From Agromyces allii (lineage in GTDB: Bacteria; Actinomycetota; Actinomycetes; Actinomycetales; Microbacteriaceae): DNA of 64,000 nucleotides. Below are positions 1 to 8,853 of the stretch, piece after piece; position 1 is the stretch's first letter; every line of letters starts with the position of its first letter. The stretch is taken from positions 124,001 through 188,000 of the forward strand of contig NZ_WBIN01000001.1 of NCBI RefSeq assembly GCF_009749385.1, written 5' to 3'. The position numbers were made by a program, and so were the translations under genes. The notes below the pieces were generated by a model that saw nothing but the letters and a program-made list of their open reading frames with translations, was not told the origin of the DNA and did not search any database.

Positions 1-1
1 G

Positions 2-1417
2 GTGCGCATCGGCTTCTCGCTGCGCGGGGTCGAGCAGGCGAAGGCGAACCTCCGCGCCGACTGCGGCGAGGGCCACTCGCGATTCGCCCCGCGTCGCGAG
101 CGCACGCGCAAGACCTGGCGGCGCCAGCTGAAGACGATCGCGGTCGATGCGGGGAGCGCCGAACGCGACACGGTCTTCACGACGGCGCTCTACCACTCGC
201 TCATCAAGCCCTGCCTCGCACCCGAGGAGAGCCCGTTCTGGCCGACCGACGGGCCGTTCGTGTTCGACCTGTCCACGATGTGGGACATCTACCGAACCCA
301 ACTGCCGCTCATCACGGCCCTCATGCCCGAACGTGCGGTCGAACTCGGCACGGCGCTGCTCACGATCTGCGAGGAGGAGGGCAACTTCCCGATCGGGTAC
401 CGGATGGCGCGGGGCAGCGATCGCTTCTCGCGTCAGGGCAGCGCGCTCGCCCAGACCTTCCTCGCCGACCTCTGCCAGCTCGAGCTGCCGGGCGTCGACT
501 GGGACTGGGCGCTCGTGCACATGCACGCGGATCTCCGGCGCACCTACGGCGAGGACTTCCTGCTGCGCGGGCACGCGCATCCCATCAGCCACACGCTCGA
601 CCTCGCGTTCGGGTACTGGTGCACGGCGAAGGTCGCCGAGCGCGTGGGCGACCGGGCGCTCGGCGAGCAGTTCCTCGGGCTCTCGTCGCGGTGGCGCAAC
701 GCCTTCGACCCCGAGACGGGCCTGCTGGTGGACTCGACGTTCTACGAGGGCAGCCGTCACAACTACTCGTTCCGCCTGCTGCACGACATGCGCGGACGCA
801 TCGACCTCGCGGGCGGCGACGACCGCTTCGTCGACATGCTCGACCGGTTCTTCGGGTTCGGCGCCGAGCCCGTGCGCCAGCCCGGACTGCAGCCGAGCCT
901 CGAGGAGATCACCGCGGGCTACGCGCTCGGCCGGTTCGAGGGCATGAACAACGAACCCGACATGGATGCCCCGTGGGCGTACCACTACGCCGGGCGCCCC
1001 GATCGCACGGCCGAGGTCGTGCACGCGGCGGTGCAGCAGCAGTTCGGCACCGGCCGTGGCGGGCTGCCGGGCAACGACGACTCCGGCGGGCTCAGCTCCT
1101 GGTACGTGTGGGCGTCGCTCGGGCTCTTCCCGGTCGCGGGGCAGAACCTCTTCCTCGTGAACGCCCCGGCCCACGCCGAGAGCCGCATCGCGATGAGCGG
1201 CGGCGACCTCGCGATCGAGACGAAGGGGTTCGTCGAGCCCCGGCACGGCGGCCCGGCGCAGTACGTGCAGCGCGTCTCGCTGAACGGCAACCCGCTCGAG
1301 CGCACCTGGCTGCGCGGCGACGAGGTGCACCGCGGCGGCCGATTACTCGTCGAGCTCGGGCCCGAGCCCGGTGCAGGGGGTACCGATGCCCGTCCACCGT
1401 CGACCCCGAGCGGATGA
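2..1417 (+). CDS. GH92 family alpha-mannosidase, 3' part (5' end outside window)
   Basis: This is the C-terminal portion of a glycoside hydrolase family 92 enzyme, a calcium-dependent exo-alpha-mannosidase family acting on alpha-linked mannosides. The fragment covers much of the (alpha/alpha)6 barrel. The motif GLPGNDDSGG near residue 356, followed by LSSWYVWASLGLFPV, is the GH92 catalytic-base region. NNEPDMDAPWAYHYAG near residue 315 is the usual family-conserved stretch. The N-terminal beta-sandwich domain is missing because the gene begins before the window; the in-frame GTG at base 2 is unlikely to be the real start. A GT4 gene follows after about 35 bases, suggesting a mannose-related sugar locus. 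Confidence 0.88.
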   Translation: MRIGFSLRGVEQAKANLRADCGEGHSRFAPRRERTRKTWRRQLKTIAVDAGSAERDTVFTTALYHSLIKPCLAPEESPFWPTDGPFVFDLSTMWDIYRTQLPLITALMPERAVELGTALLTICEEEGNFPIGYRMARGSDRFSRQGSALAQTFLADLCQLELPGVDWDWALVHMHADLRRTYGEDFLLRGHAHPISHTLDLAFGYWCTAKVAERVGDRALGEQFLGLSSRWRNAFDPETGLLVDSTFYEGSRHNYSFRLLHDMRGRIDLAGGDDRFVDMLDRFFGFGAEPVRQPGLQPSLEEITAGYALGRFEGMNNEPDMDAPWAYHYAGRPDRTAEVVHAAVQQQFGTGRGGLPGNDDSGGLSSWYVWASLGLFPVAGQNLFLVNAPAHAESRIAMSGGDLAIETKGFVEPRHGGPAQYVQRVSLNGNPLERTWLRGDEVHRGGRLLVELGPEPGAGGTDARPPSTPSG

Positions 1418-1451
1418 CCTCGCACCACCGTCAGCGCTGAAAGGAACCATC

Positions 1452-2741
1452 ATGACCGGCACACCACGCAACCGTCTCGTCATCGTCAACCGCGCCGACC
1501 CCGTGATCTGCGGACACTCCGTCGAGGGCCGCAATCTCGCCGAGGCCGCGATCGAACGCGGATTCGACGAGGTGCGCATCATCACCTGGCCGATCGATCG
1601 GCTCGAGGCCACGGGCCTGCCGCTGAAACCGCTCGACACGATGCTGCCGTACAGCGAGGGCATCTTCGTCGAGCGCCCCGACCCCGTCGGCGACTACAAG
1701 GTGCCCGACGGGCGGTACCTCGCCGGCATCACGGGGCGGCTCATCGAGCTGTTCACCGACGGCGTGCCGACGGTCTGCCTCTCGCTGTACCTCAGCCCGC
1801 ACACGATCGCCGTGGCCGACGCCGTGCGCGCCGCGTGGAACACGGGACTTCCCGTGAACGTCACGACGATCGCCGAGGCCGTGGGGTCGGATGTCACGAA
1901 CGTCGTGCGTTCGTGCGTCGACGAGGGCCGCTTCGGCGCCGCCGCGCACGTGCTCTCGAGCTACCTCTCGCAGGACCACTGCGTGGCGGTCTCGGAGTAC
2001 ACGCGCGACCTGATCGTGAGCTCGGCGGCCGAGATCGACGCGGAGCACGGCACGGCGTTCGCCGAGCAGTGCAGCCGCCGCATCGAGATCTCGTACCCGG
2101 CGATCGACACGTCGGCCTACCTCGATCTCGACCCGGCGGTGATCGAGGCGACGCTCGCGATGCGCGGCCTCGAGCGCGACGGCTACGTGCTGTTCCTCTC
2201 GCGTCTGACGAAGGCGAAGGGCGTCGACGACCTCATCAGGGGCTTCGAGCGCACGTCGGCGAACGAACGGCTCAAGCTCGTGATCGTGGGTCGCGGCCCC
2301 GAGGAGCAGGCGCTGCGCGAGTTCGCGGCGGCATCGGCCCTCGCGGACCGCATCGTGTTCCTCGACGACGTCGACGATGCGGAGAAGCCGTACCTCATGG
2401 CCGGGTGCGCGACGTACGTGCTGCCGAGCAAGCCGCGCCCCGAGTTCGTCGAGACGTTCGGCATCGCCCTCGCGGAGCAGATGCTCGCGGGCGGCGGCAC
2501 CGTGATCACGACCGACACGGGCGGCATCATCGAGGCGGTCGGCTCGCACGCGACGATCGTGCCGGTCGAGGATCCCGATGCCATCGCGGCCGCGATCGAC
2601 GCCGCGCTCGCCCTCTCCCCGGCGGAGCGCGCCGAGCGGGCGGCCGCAGCACGCGCGTACGCGCTGCAGTTCGACCGCGGCGTGGTCTTCGAGCGGCTCT
2701 TCGACCGGGCGGGGGCGCTGCCGGCGCGGCTGACCGTCTGA
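1452..2741 (+). CDS. Glycosyltransferase family 4 (GT-B fold)
   Basis: A 429-residue retaining glycosyltransferase of the GT4 type. The C-terminal half shows the donor-binding pattern FLSRLTKAKGVDDLI near residue 245, then VIVGRGPEE, and the E-x7-E motif in ETFGIALAEQ near residue 333. The ATG at 1452 is preferred over the upstream open frame because GAAAGGAACC lies just before it and the GH92 gene ends at 1417. The acceptor is not predictable; the region between residues 120 and 200 resembles sucrose- or trehalose-phosphate-synthase-like GT4 members. It is probably cotranscribed with the upstream GH92 gene and is followed at once by a strong hairpin terminator. Confidence 0.85.
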   Translation: MTGTPRNRLVIVNRADPVICGHSVEGRNLAEAAIERGFDEVRIITWPIDRLEATGLPLKPLDTMLPYSEGIFVERPDPVGDYKVPDGRYLAGITGRLIELFTDGVPTVCLSLYLSPHTIAVADAVRAAWNTGLPVNVTTIAEAVGSDVTNVVRSCVDEGRFGAAAHVLSSYLSQDHCVAVSEYTRDLIVSSAAEIDAEHGTAFAEQCSRRIEISYPAIDTSAYLDLDPAVIEATLAMRGLERDGYVLFLSRLTKAKGVDDLIRGFERTSANERLKLVIVGRGPEEQALREFAAASALADRIVFLDDVDDAEKPYLMAGCATYVLPSKPRPEFVETFGIALAEQMLAGGGTVITTDTGGIIEAVGSHATIVPVEDPDAIAAAIDAALALSPAERAERAAAARAYALQFDRGVVFERLFDRAGALPARLTV

Positions 2742-2742
2742 G

Positions 2743-2775
2743 CCGGGGCGCGCGCCCACGCGGCGCGCGCCCCGG
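2743..2775 (+). terminator. Strong hairpin terminator after the GT4 gene
   Basis: A perfect 14-bp stem (2743-2756 with 2762-2775) closes a 5-base loop, starting 2 bases after the GT4 stop codon. There is no U-tract, as is common in high-GC actinobacteria. Confidence 0.75.
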
Positions 2776-2888
2776 TCCTCAGGGCGGTCTTCGGCGCTGT
2801 CGGAGCCGCCGCCTAGGCTGGGCTCGGCCGCGCATGCCGGTGCGGCCTCCGGGGCTCGGTCCACGAGCTCGCCGTCGAGAGGGGCTCC

Positions 2889-3548
2889 ATGCCGACCACC
2901 ATCGCCGTCACCGGCCGTGCAGAAGAACGCATCGCGCCCGAACTCGCCGCCGTGACCCTGTCGGTCGGAGGCTCGGGCGAGTCCCGTGACCACGTCCTCT
3001 CGCGCACACGCAGCGCCCACGAGCGCCTGCTGACAGCCGTACGCGGGCTCGAGGCATCCGGAGCCCTCGAGAGCTGGTCGGCCCCGCAGTTGCGCGTCTG
3101 GTCGCAGCGTCCGTGGAACGCCGAGGGCCGCCAGTTGCCGCTCGTGCACGAGGCGCGCGCCGACGTCGAGGTCGTGTTCCGCGACCTCGACCGGCTCGGC
3201 GAGTGGCTGGGCGACGCGGCCGGCTCCGACGAGCTCACGATCGGCGGCGTCGAATGGCGGCTGACGGATGCCACGCGCCGGAGCGCGCAGGAGGCCGCGC
3301 AGCGGGGTGCGGTCGCCGACGCGGTGGCGAAGGCCGGCGTGTACGCCTCCGCGCTCGGGCTCGGTACGCCGACGGTCGTCGAGCTGTCGGACCACGGCCT
3401 GCTCGGTTCTCAGCCCTCGCCCATGCCGAAGGCCATGATGATGCGCGCCGTCGCCGACCAGGGCGGCGGGTCGTCGACCGAGTTCGCGCCGCTCGATCTC
3501 GTGATCGAGGCATCGGTCGATGCCCGCTTCACGGCCGAGATCGGCTGA
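2889..3548 (+). CDS. SIMPL domain-containing protein (DUF541)
   Basis: A 219-residue protein of the SIMPL/DUF541 family. Family features are the opening ITV-like strand (TIAVTGRAEERIAPELAAVTLSV cut here to its core, residues 4-26), a central helical segment with QEAAQRGAVADAVAKAG near residue 140, and a closing strand PLDLVIEASVDARF. No signal peptide is visible, so it is probably cytoplasmic, unlike the secreted members of the family. The molecular role is unknown. A TAGGCT -10-like hexamer at 2812-2817 implies a leader of about 65 bases. The gene converges on the tyrosine phosphatase gene. Confidence 0.82.
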   Translation: MPTTIAVTGRAEERIAPELAAVTLSVGGSGESRDHVLSRTRSAHERLLTAVRGLEASGALESWSAPQLRVWSQRPWNAEGRQLPLVHEARADVEVVFRDLDRLGEWLGDAAGSDELTIGGVEWRLTDATRRSAQEAAQRGAVADAVAKAGVYASALGLGTPTVVELSDHGLLGSQPSPMPKAMMMRAVADQGGGSSTEFAPLDLVIEASVDARFTAEIG

Positions 3549-3561
3549 CCCGGCAAGAGTT

Positions 3562-3577
3562 CGGCCCTCGCGGGCCG
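3562..3577. terminator. Short hairpin between convergent genes
   Basis: A 6-bp stem (CGGCCC with GGGCCG) around TCGC sits between the SIMPL gene and the convergent phosphatase gene, and could serve both strands. Confidence 0.45.
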
Positions 3578-3582
3578 TGCCC

Positions 3583-4320
3583 TCAGTCTGCGTCGACGAG
3601 CAACTGCTCGAGCCGGGCGAGCTCGTCGAGGGACAGCCCCGACGCGAGCAGGTACTCGCGCGTGTTGCCGTGCGCCCGCTCGATCGTCTCGATGGCGCTC
3701 TCGATGGCCTCGCGAGGGCTGCCGCCCATGAGCGTACGCAGGGCCGGGCTGTCGGGCACGCCGTAGCGGCCGATGAGTTCGATCATCTCCTCGAGCCATT
3801 CGCCCGCGAGGTTGCCCTCGGTGCGCGCGTAGTCCTCGATGACGGCGTCGCGGTCGACGCCGACGGCGAGCAGGGTGATCGCGATGACGACGCCGGTGCG
3901 GTCTTTGCCGGCCGTGCAGTGCACGAGCACGCCGCGTTCGCCCGCGCTCGCGATCTCGCGCACGGCGTCGACGACGATCGGCGCGTGCAACGTCACGATG
4001 CGGTCGTAGAGCGCCTCGAGCGAGATGCCCGCCGCGCCCTGCGACGCACCCGAGCCCTCGAACACCGGCAGCCGGAGCACCTCGACGTCGAGCCCGTCGA
4101 GGTCGTCGGGCATGCGGGCGGCCTCCTGCTCGTCGCGCAGGTCGATGACGATGCCGACGCCGAGCTCGCGAAGCTGCTCGCGCCCCTCGTCGCCGATGCG
4201 GTAGAGGCCGTCTGAGCGGAAGAGCACGCCGTCGCGGACGGTACCGGTGGCAGCCGGCAACCCTCCGACGTCGCGGAAGTTGTAGGTGCCGGCAACTGGG
4301 ATTCGGGTCGGAGTCTCCAT
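3583..4320 (-). CDS. Tyrosine-protein phosphatase (PTP, SIW14/IphP-like)
   Basis: A 245-residue phosphatase with the P-loop VHCTAGKDRTG, the HCX5R signature with catalytic Cys, near residue 140. The N-terminus NFRDVGGL is typical of bacterial dual-specificity tyrosine phosphatases (MptpB/IphP group), which dephosphorylate phosphotyrosine and in some cases phosphoinositides. I place the start at the ATG at 4320, although the frame is open much further upstream, because homology begins there and because TAGGCT (4328-4333) lies 7 bases before it. That geometry indicates a leaderless transcript. It lies downstream of smpB on the same strand but is probably transcribed separately. Confidence 0.88.
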   Translation of the reverse strand: METPTRIPVAGTYNFRDVGGLPAATGTVRDGVLFRSDGLYRIGDEGREQLRELGVGIVIDLRDEQEAARMPDDLDGLDVEVLRLPVFEGSGASQGAAGISLEALYDRIVTLHAPIVVDAVREIASAGERGVLVHCTAGKDRTGVVIAITLLAVGVDRDAVIEDYARTEGNLAGEWLEEMIELIGRYGVPDSPALRTLMGGSPREAIESAIETIERAHGNTREYLLASGLSLDELARLEQLLVDAD

Positions 4321-4380
4321 CGCGACGAGCCTACCCCTCCGCCCCGACCCGGCGACTGGGAGGGCGCCGCGAGATGTGCC

Positions 4381-4402
4381 CGCGGGCGCACGGCCGCCCG
4401 CG
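4381..4402 (-). terminator. Hairpin downstream of smpB
   Basis: A perfect 8-bp stem (4381-4388 with 4395-4402) with a 6-base loop lies between the smpB stop and the phosphatase promoter. No U-tract. Confidence 0.5.
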
Positions 4403-4436
4403 TGGGCGCAGGGCCCGTGCAGGGCCGACGCGTCGG

Positions 4437-4913
4437 CTACTCGCCGAGGTGGCGACGGCTCGAGATGGCGCGATCGGACTCGCGCTTGTCCTGCTTCTCG
4501 CGCAGCGCCTGGCGCTTGTCGTACTCGCGCTTGCCCTTGGCGACCGCGATCTCGACCTTGGCCCGACCGTCGGCGAAGTAGATCTGCAGCGGAACGAGGG
4601 TGTAGCCGCCCTCTTTCGTCTTGTGGCTGATCTTCACGATCTCCTGCTTGTGCAGCAGGAGCTTGCGCTTGCGCCGGGGCGAGTGGTTGTTCCACGTGCC
4701 CTCGGTGTACTCGGGGATGTGCACGGCATCGAGCCAGGCCTCGCCGCCGTCGATGAACGCGTAGCCGTCGACCAACGAGGCGCGCCCCTCGCGGAGCGAC
4801 TTCACCTCGGTGCCGGTGAGCACGATGCCCGCCTCGTAGGTGTCCTCGATCGTGTAGTCGTGGCGCGCCTTGCGGTTGGTCGCCACGACCTTCTGACCGC
4901 GTTCCCTGGGCAC
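4437..4913 (-). CDS. smpB: SsrA-binding protein SmpB
   Basis: A 158-residue SmpB, the partner that delivers tmRNA to stalled ribosomes for trans-translation. Diagnostic segments are [29 protein letters not shown], the [18 protein letters not shown]-like region near residue 55 and the basic tail [14 protein letters not shown]. The GTG at 4913 is chosen because AAGGAG precedes it at good spacing and the length matches the family (about 157-160). The longer open frame upstream has no homology. Order ftsE-ftsX-smpB is typical of actinobacteria. I do not find an ssrA (tmRNA) gene in the next 1 kb, where it often sits. Confidence 0.96.
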   Translation of the reverse strand: MPRERGQKVVATNRKARHDYTIEDTYEAGIVLTGTEVKSLREGRASLVDGYAFIDGGEAWLDAVHIPEYTEGTWNNHSPRRKRKLLLHKQEIVKISHKTKEGGYTLVPLQIYFADGRAKVEIAVAKGKREYDKRQALREKQDKRESDRAISSRRHLGE

Positions 4914-5060
4914 GGCATGCTCCTTCTCGATTCGACGGATGCCCCGGCATCCGGAGCAGCCTTTCACTCTAGTGCACGCGCACACGCCCCGACGCCGCGT
5001 GCGCGCCCGGCACCGTCGCGGCGGCGTCGGCGTGCTGCTCGCCTGCACGCCGACGAGGGC

Positions 5061-5972
5061 TCAGACGCGCAGGTACCGTCGGATCGCGATGCCGGCCGAC
5101 AGCGCCGCGAGCAGCACGCCCACGACGATCAGCAGCGGCACGACGAGCAGGGCGTCGCCCAGATCGACGAACGTGAACGACAATCGGTCGGCGAGGTAAC
5201 CCTGCACGAAGAAGTGCACGATCGCCACGACCGCCCCACCCGCGAGCACCGAGCCTATGAGCCCCGCGAACACGCCCTCGAGGATGAACGGCGTCTGGAT
5301 GAACCGGTTCGAGGCGCCGACGAGCCGCATGATGCCGAGCTCGCGCCGTCGCGAGAACGCCGAGAGCCGGATCGTCGTCGCGATCAGCAGCGCGGCCGCG
5401 ACGAGCATGATCGCCGCCACGGCGATGGCCGTGTAGCTCGCGGCGTTCAGCACGTCGAAGATCTGGTCGAGGTAGCGCCGTTGGTCGACGACCTGCTCGA
5501 CACCGGCGAGCCCGGCCAGTGCCTCGACGAGCACGTCGGACTGCGACGGATCGACGAGGTTCACCCAGAACGTCTCGTTGAGCACCTCGGGCGTGACGTA
5601 GTCGGCCGCGGGCGTGCCGGCGAACTGCTCCTGGAAGTTCTCGTAGGCCTGCTGGCGGTCCTCGAAGTAGTACTCGTCGATGAACGGCGAGAGCGTGTCG
5701 GAGGTCAGCTGCGCCTCGATCGCGTCCTTCTGCTCGGCCGTGGCCTCGCCGTCGACGCATCCGGCGGCCGTGGACACCGAGGTGCAGAGGTACACCGCGA
5801 CCTGCGCGCGGTCGTACCAGTAGTTCTTCATCTGCGCGATCTGCAGCTGCAGCAGCGCCGCGGTGCCGACGAACGTGAGCGAGATGAACGTCACGAGCAC
5901 GACCGAGACGACCATGGTGATGTTGCGCCGCAGGCCGTTGCCGGCCTCGGCGAGGACGAGTCCGAACCTCAT
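5061..5972 (-). CDS. ftsX: Cell division protein FtsX (permease-like)
   Basis: A 303-residue FtsX, the integral membrane partner of FtsE, which couples divisome assembly to activation of periplasmic or extracellular peptidoglycan hydrolases. It has one membrane segment near residues 20-42, a large extracytoplasmic domain (about 43-175) containing two cysteines ([13 protein letters not shown]), and three C-terminal membrane segments. The segment [16 protein letters not shown] near residue 208 is the conserved FtsX loop. Its start codon overlaps the ftsE stop as ATGA, so the pair is translationally coupled. Confidence 0.95.
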   Translation of the reverse strand: MRFGLVLAEAGNGLRRNITMVVSVVLVTFISLTFVGTAALLQLQIAQMKNYWYDRAQVAVYLCTSVSTAAGCVDGEATAEQKDAIEAQLTSDTLSPFIDEYYFEDRQQAYENFQEQFAGTPAADYVTPEVLNETFWVNLVDPSQSDVLVEALAGLAGVEQVVDQRRYLDQIFDVLNAASYTAIAVAAIMLVAAALLIATTIRLSAFSRRRELGIMRLVGASNRFIQTPFILEGVFAGLIGSVLAGGAVVAIVHFFVQGYLADRLSFTFVDLGDALLVVPLLIVVGVLLAALSAGIAIRRYLRV

Positions 5973-7219
5973 CGCGTCGGGCCCACTTCCTGGTCGTCGT
6001 CGCCTTCGCGCGGACCGCCCGGAGCTCGGAGCCCCAGTCGTTCGGCGAGCGTGAGGTGCTGTTTCACGTCGGCTGCGGCATCCGCTTCGCCGGTGGTGTC
6101 GGCGGTCGCGTCGGCATCGGCCTCGTCCGCCTGATCTGCGGATGCCGCGGCATCCGTCGCCTTCGACCCTCGCGGGATCTCGATCGACGCCGTCGCCGCC
6201 GCCGTGATCTCGGCCGCCGCGTCGGTGACGGCGTCGGTGGCCTCGGGCTCGACGTAGAGCGGCTGGCTCTGCTGCATCATCTCGGGGGTCACCTTCGGTG
6301 CCGCCGCGGTGATCGTCTCGGGGGCGTCGCCGGCGACGACGGGCGCGATCGGCTCGGGCTCGGCCTGCTTCTTCGACCTCGAGCCGCGCTTCGGCTTGGC
6401 CGCGGCGCCCGCCGCGGCGGCCGCCTTCGCCTCGCGCTCGTGCTGCTCGTGCAGCAGCGCCGCGTTCGCCGCTTCGGCTGCCGCGACCGCGGCCGCCGCG
6501 GCGACGGCGTCGTCATCGACGGGCAGGGTGCCGACGACCGAGCCGTAGCCGGCCGAGCGCTCGTCGCGCACGATGTCGCCGGCGGAGAGCTCGATCACGC
6601 GACGACGCATCTCGTCGACGATGCCGGCCTCGTGCGTGGCCATGATGATGGTCGTGCCGCCCGCGTTGATGCGTTCGAGCAGCGTCATGATGCCGGCCGA
6701 CGTGACGGGGTCGAGGTTGCCCGTCGGCTCGTCGGCGAGCAGGATCTGGGGCTTGTTGACGATGGCGCGCGCGATCGCGACGCGCTGCTGCTCACCGCCG
6801 GAGAGCTCGTGCGGCATGCGCTTGCCCTTGCCGTCGAGTCCGACGAGCTTCAGGGTCTCGGGCACCGCGGTGTGGATGTAGCCGCGCGACTTGCCGATGA
6901 CGCGCAGCGTGAACGCGACGTTCTCGTAGACGGACTTGTCGCGCAGCAGCCGAAAGTCCTGGAAGACCACGCCGAGGTCGCGCCGGAAGTAGGGCACCTT
7001 GCGGCTCGAGATCGAGCCGAGGTTCTGGCCGAGCACGTGGATCGTGCCCTTCGACGGCTTCTCCTCTTTGAGGATCAGTCGCAGGAAGCTGGACTTGCCG
7101 GAGCCGGATGCGCCCACGAGGAACACGAACTCGCCGCGGAGGATCTCCACGCCGATGTCGTTCAGCGCGGGCTTCGCCTGCCCGGAGTAGGTCTTGGTGA
7201 CGGAGTCGAAGCGGATCAT
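5969..7219 (-). CDS. ftsE: Cell division ATP-binding protein FtsE with long C-terminal extension
   Basis: An ABC ATPase of 416 residues. The N-terminal ~228 residues are a complete FtsE: Walker A GASGSGKS near residue 36, Q-loop DFRLL, signature [14 protein letters not shown] near 135, Walker [14 protein letters not shown] near 158. Residues ~229-416 are an Ala/Glu/Asp-rich, low-complexity tail absent from the usual ~229-residue FtsE, with a basic patch [11 protein letters not shown]. The ATG at 7219 is used because homology starts there; TAGGCT lies 8 bases upstream, giving almost no leader. It may respond to divisome assembly through FtsX. The extension is probably disordered and cytoplasmic; its role is unknown. 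Confidence 0.95.
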   Translation of the reverse strand: MIRFDSVTKTYSGQAKPALNDIGVEILRGEFVFLVGASGSGKSSFLRLILKEEKPSKGTIHVLGQNLGSISSRKVPYFRRDLGVVFQDFRLLRDKSVYENVAFTLRVIGKSRGYIHTAVPETLKLVGLDGKGKRMPHELSGGEQQRVAIARAIVNKPQILLADEPTGNLDPVTSAGIMTLLERINAGGTTIIMATHEAGIVDEMRRRVIELSAGDIVRDERSAGYGSVVGTLPVDDDAVAAAAAVAAAEAANAALLHEQHEREAKAAAAAGAAAKPKRGSRSKKQAEPEPIAPVVAGDAPETITAAAPKVTPEMMQQSQPLYVEPEATDAVTDAAAEITAAATASIEIPRGSKATDAAASADQADEADADATADTTGEADAAADVKQHLTLAERLGLRAPGGPREGDDDQEVGPTR

Positions 7220-7313
7220 CGCGTTCGAGCCTAAGCAGGCCGTACGGAAAAGTGGGCAGCGACACCGGAAATCGGCATCGCCGCCCACGGATCGGGACGC
7301 GCGGCTCGCGAAC

Positions 7314-8831
7314 TCAGACGCCGGCGAACCCGACGACGAGGTAGAGCACCAGCGTGAGCGCGGCCGCGATGCCCGCGTACGGCAGGATCGCCGTCATCAG
7401 GTTGAGCGGCTTGATGCCCGTCGAGCGCGACGCGAGGATGATGCCGTCGCCGTAGAGGCAGGTCGTCGAGCCGAGCGCGGCGCCCGAGAAGACCGCGGCG
7501 CCCGCGATGATCGGGTTCACGTCCATCGCGAACGCGAGCGGGATCACGATGGGCGTGATGACCGCGGCGAGGTCCCAGAACGACCCGGTCGCGTAGGCGT
7601 AGACACCGCAGACGAGGAACACCATGGCCGGCAGCAGCGCGCCGCTCATGACGGGCTCGGTCGTGTCGATCACCCAGTCGGCGAGGTGCAGGTCGATGTT
7701 CATGTGCTGCACCATGAACGCGAGCGCGGTGAGCACGATGACGAAGAGCATGCTGCCGACGCCGTCGAACGCGGCCTCGAGCACGCCCTTGATCTTCAGG
7801 CGACGCTGCACCGTGTACATGACGATCGCGACGAGGAGCGCGGCGACCGTGCCCTTCAGCACGTCGACCTCGGTGAGGATCGTGACCGCGATCATGACCG
7901 CGATCGGCACGAGGAAGTTCCACGGGCGGGGCTTGGCGTACTCGGGCGTACAGGTCGCGACGACGGTCGCGGTGCGTGCGGATGCCGCGGGCTGGCCGTC
8001 GGTCGTCGCCGAGAGGCCGGTCGTGGGCTCGGCCGTCACGGCACGCGATCCAGCATCGCCGGAGGCCGCGAACTCGCCGACCTCGGCGTGCAGGGGCAGC
8101 CCGCCCTCGGCCTCGCGCTCCTCGGCGGTGGTGCCGACGGGGAACACGTCGCCCGTGACATCCGCCCGTGCGATGTCCTTCTTCAGCGCGCCGAGCCGCG
8201 GGAACCAGCCGAACGCGACGAGTGCGGCGATCGCGATCGCGATCCAGCCGAAGAAGATGAACGGGATGGCCTGCAGGTACGCGCCGAAGCCCGACCCGTT
8301 GGCGGTCACGCCCTGCGCCTCGAGCAGGCCGGCGAAGAAGAGCGCCCACGTCGAGAACGGCACGATGACGGCGATCGGCGCCGCGGTCATCTTCATGATC
8401 GTGCCGAGCTCGGTGCGCGGCACCCGGTAGCGGTCGGTGACGGCCTTCATCGACGTGCCGACGGTGAGCACGTTCAGGTAGTCGTCGACGAAGAGCACGA
8501 TGCTGAGCAGGAAGCTCAGCACCGTCGACTTGCGCCTCGAGTTCACGAAGCGCTCGGCCCAGGCCGCGAACTCGCGCACGGCGCCCGAGCGCTCGAACAG
8601 CGTGATCAGGATGCCGAAGAGCACGACGACGAGCATGAGCCACTGCAGCGTCTCGTCGGCCATGGCGGTGCCGAAGTAGCCGATCCAGGAGTCGAAGAAC
8701 TCCCAGCCGCCGAGCAGCACGGCACCGGTGAGGGTGCCGCAGAGCATCGCGAACAGCGTGCGCCGGGTGAACACGGCCACGACGAGGATGATGACGACGG
8801 GAAGGAGCGCGAGCGCGCCGACGTCTTGCAT
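7314..8831 (-). CDS. NhaC-family Na+/H+ antiporter
   Basis: A 505-residue polytopic membrane protein of the NhaC/antiporter family, expected to exchange Na+ or an organic cation for protons. Family features include [17 protein letters not shown] near residue 110, [16 protein letters not shown] near 150 and a C-terminal [15 protein letters not shown] near 455. A hydrophilic, probably cytoplasmic loop lies around residues 235-300. An AGAGG-like ribosome site precedes the ATG at 8831. The gene is only 22 bases downstream of the amidohydrolase and likely forms an operon with it, so its substrate may relate to that enzyme's product. Confidence 0.85.
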   Translation of the reverse strand: MQDVGALALLPVVIILVVAVFTRRTLFAMLCGTLTGAVLLGGWEFFDSWIGYFGTAMADETLQWLMLVVVLFGILITLFERSGAVREFAAWAERFVNSRRKSTVLSFLLSIVLFVDDYLNVLTVGTSMKAVTDRYRVPRTELGTIMKMTAAPIAVIVPFSTWALFFAGLLEAQGVTANGSGFGAYLQAIPFIFFGWIAIAIAALVAFGWFPRLGALKKDIARADVTGDVFPVGTTAEEREAEGGLPLHAEVGEFAASGDAGSRAVTAEPTTGLSATTDGQPAASARTATVVATCTPEYAKPRPWNFLVPIAVMIAVTILTEVDVLKGTVAALLVAIVMYTVQRRLKIKGVLEAAFDGVGSMLFVIVLTALAFMVQHMNIDLHLADWVIDTTEPVMSGALLPAMVFLVCGVYAYATGSFWDLAAVITPIVIPLAFAMDVNPIIAGAAVFSGAALGSTTCLYGDGIILASRSTGIKPLNLMTAILPYAGIAAALTLVLYLVVGFAGV

Positions 8832-8853
8832 GGTTGCCTCTGGATTCGAAGGG

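Noticed and set aside
4000-4436. Search for ssrA (tmRNA) downstream of smpB
   Set aside because: No Ala-tRNA-like ends or tag-peptide reading frame is visible; the space is filled by the phosphatase gene and a hairpin.
4374-6134. Long plus-strand open frame of 586 codons over smpB, ftsX and ftsE
   Set aside because: It is the antisense shadow of three well-recognised genes; high GC leaves few stop codons. The same applies to the long frames at 7194-8993, 12793-14658, 38803-40452 and 61235-63958.
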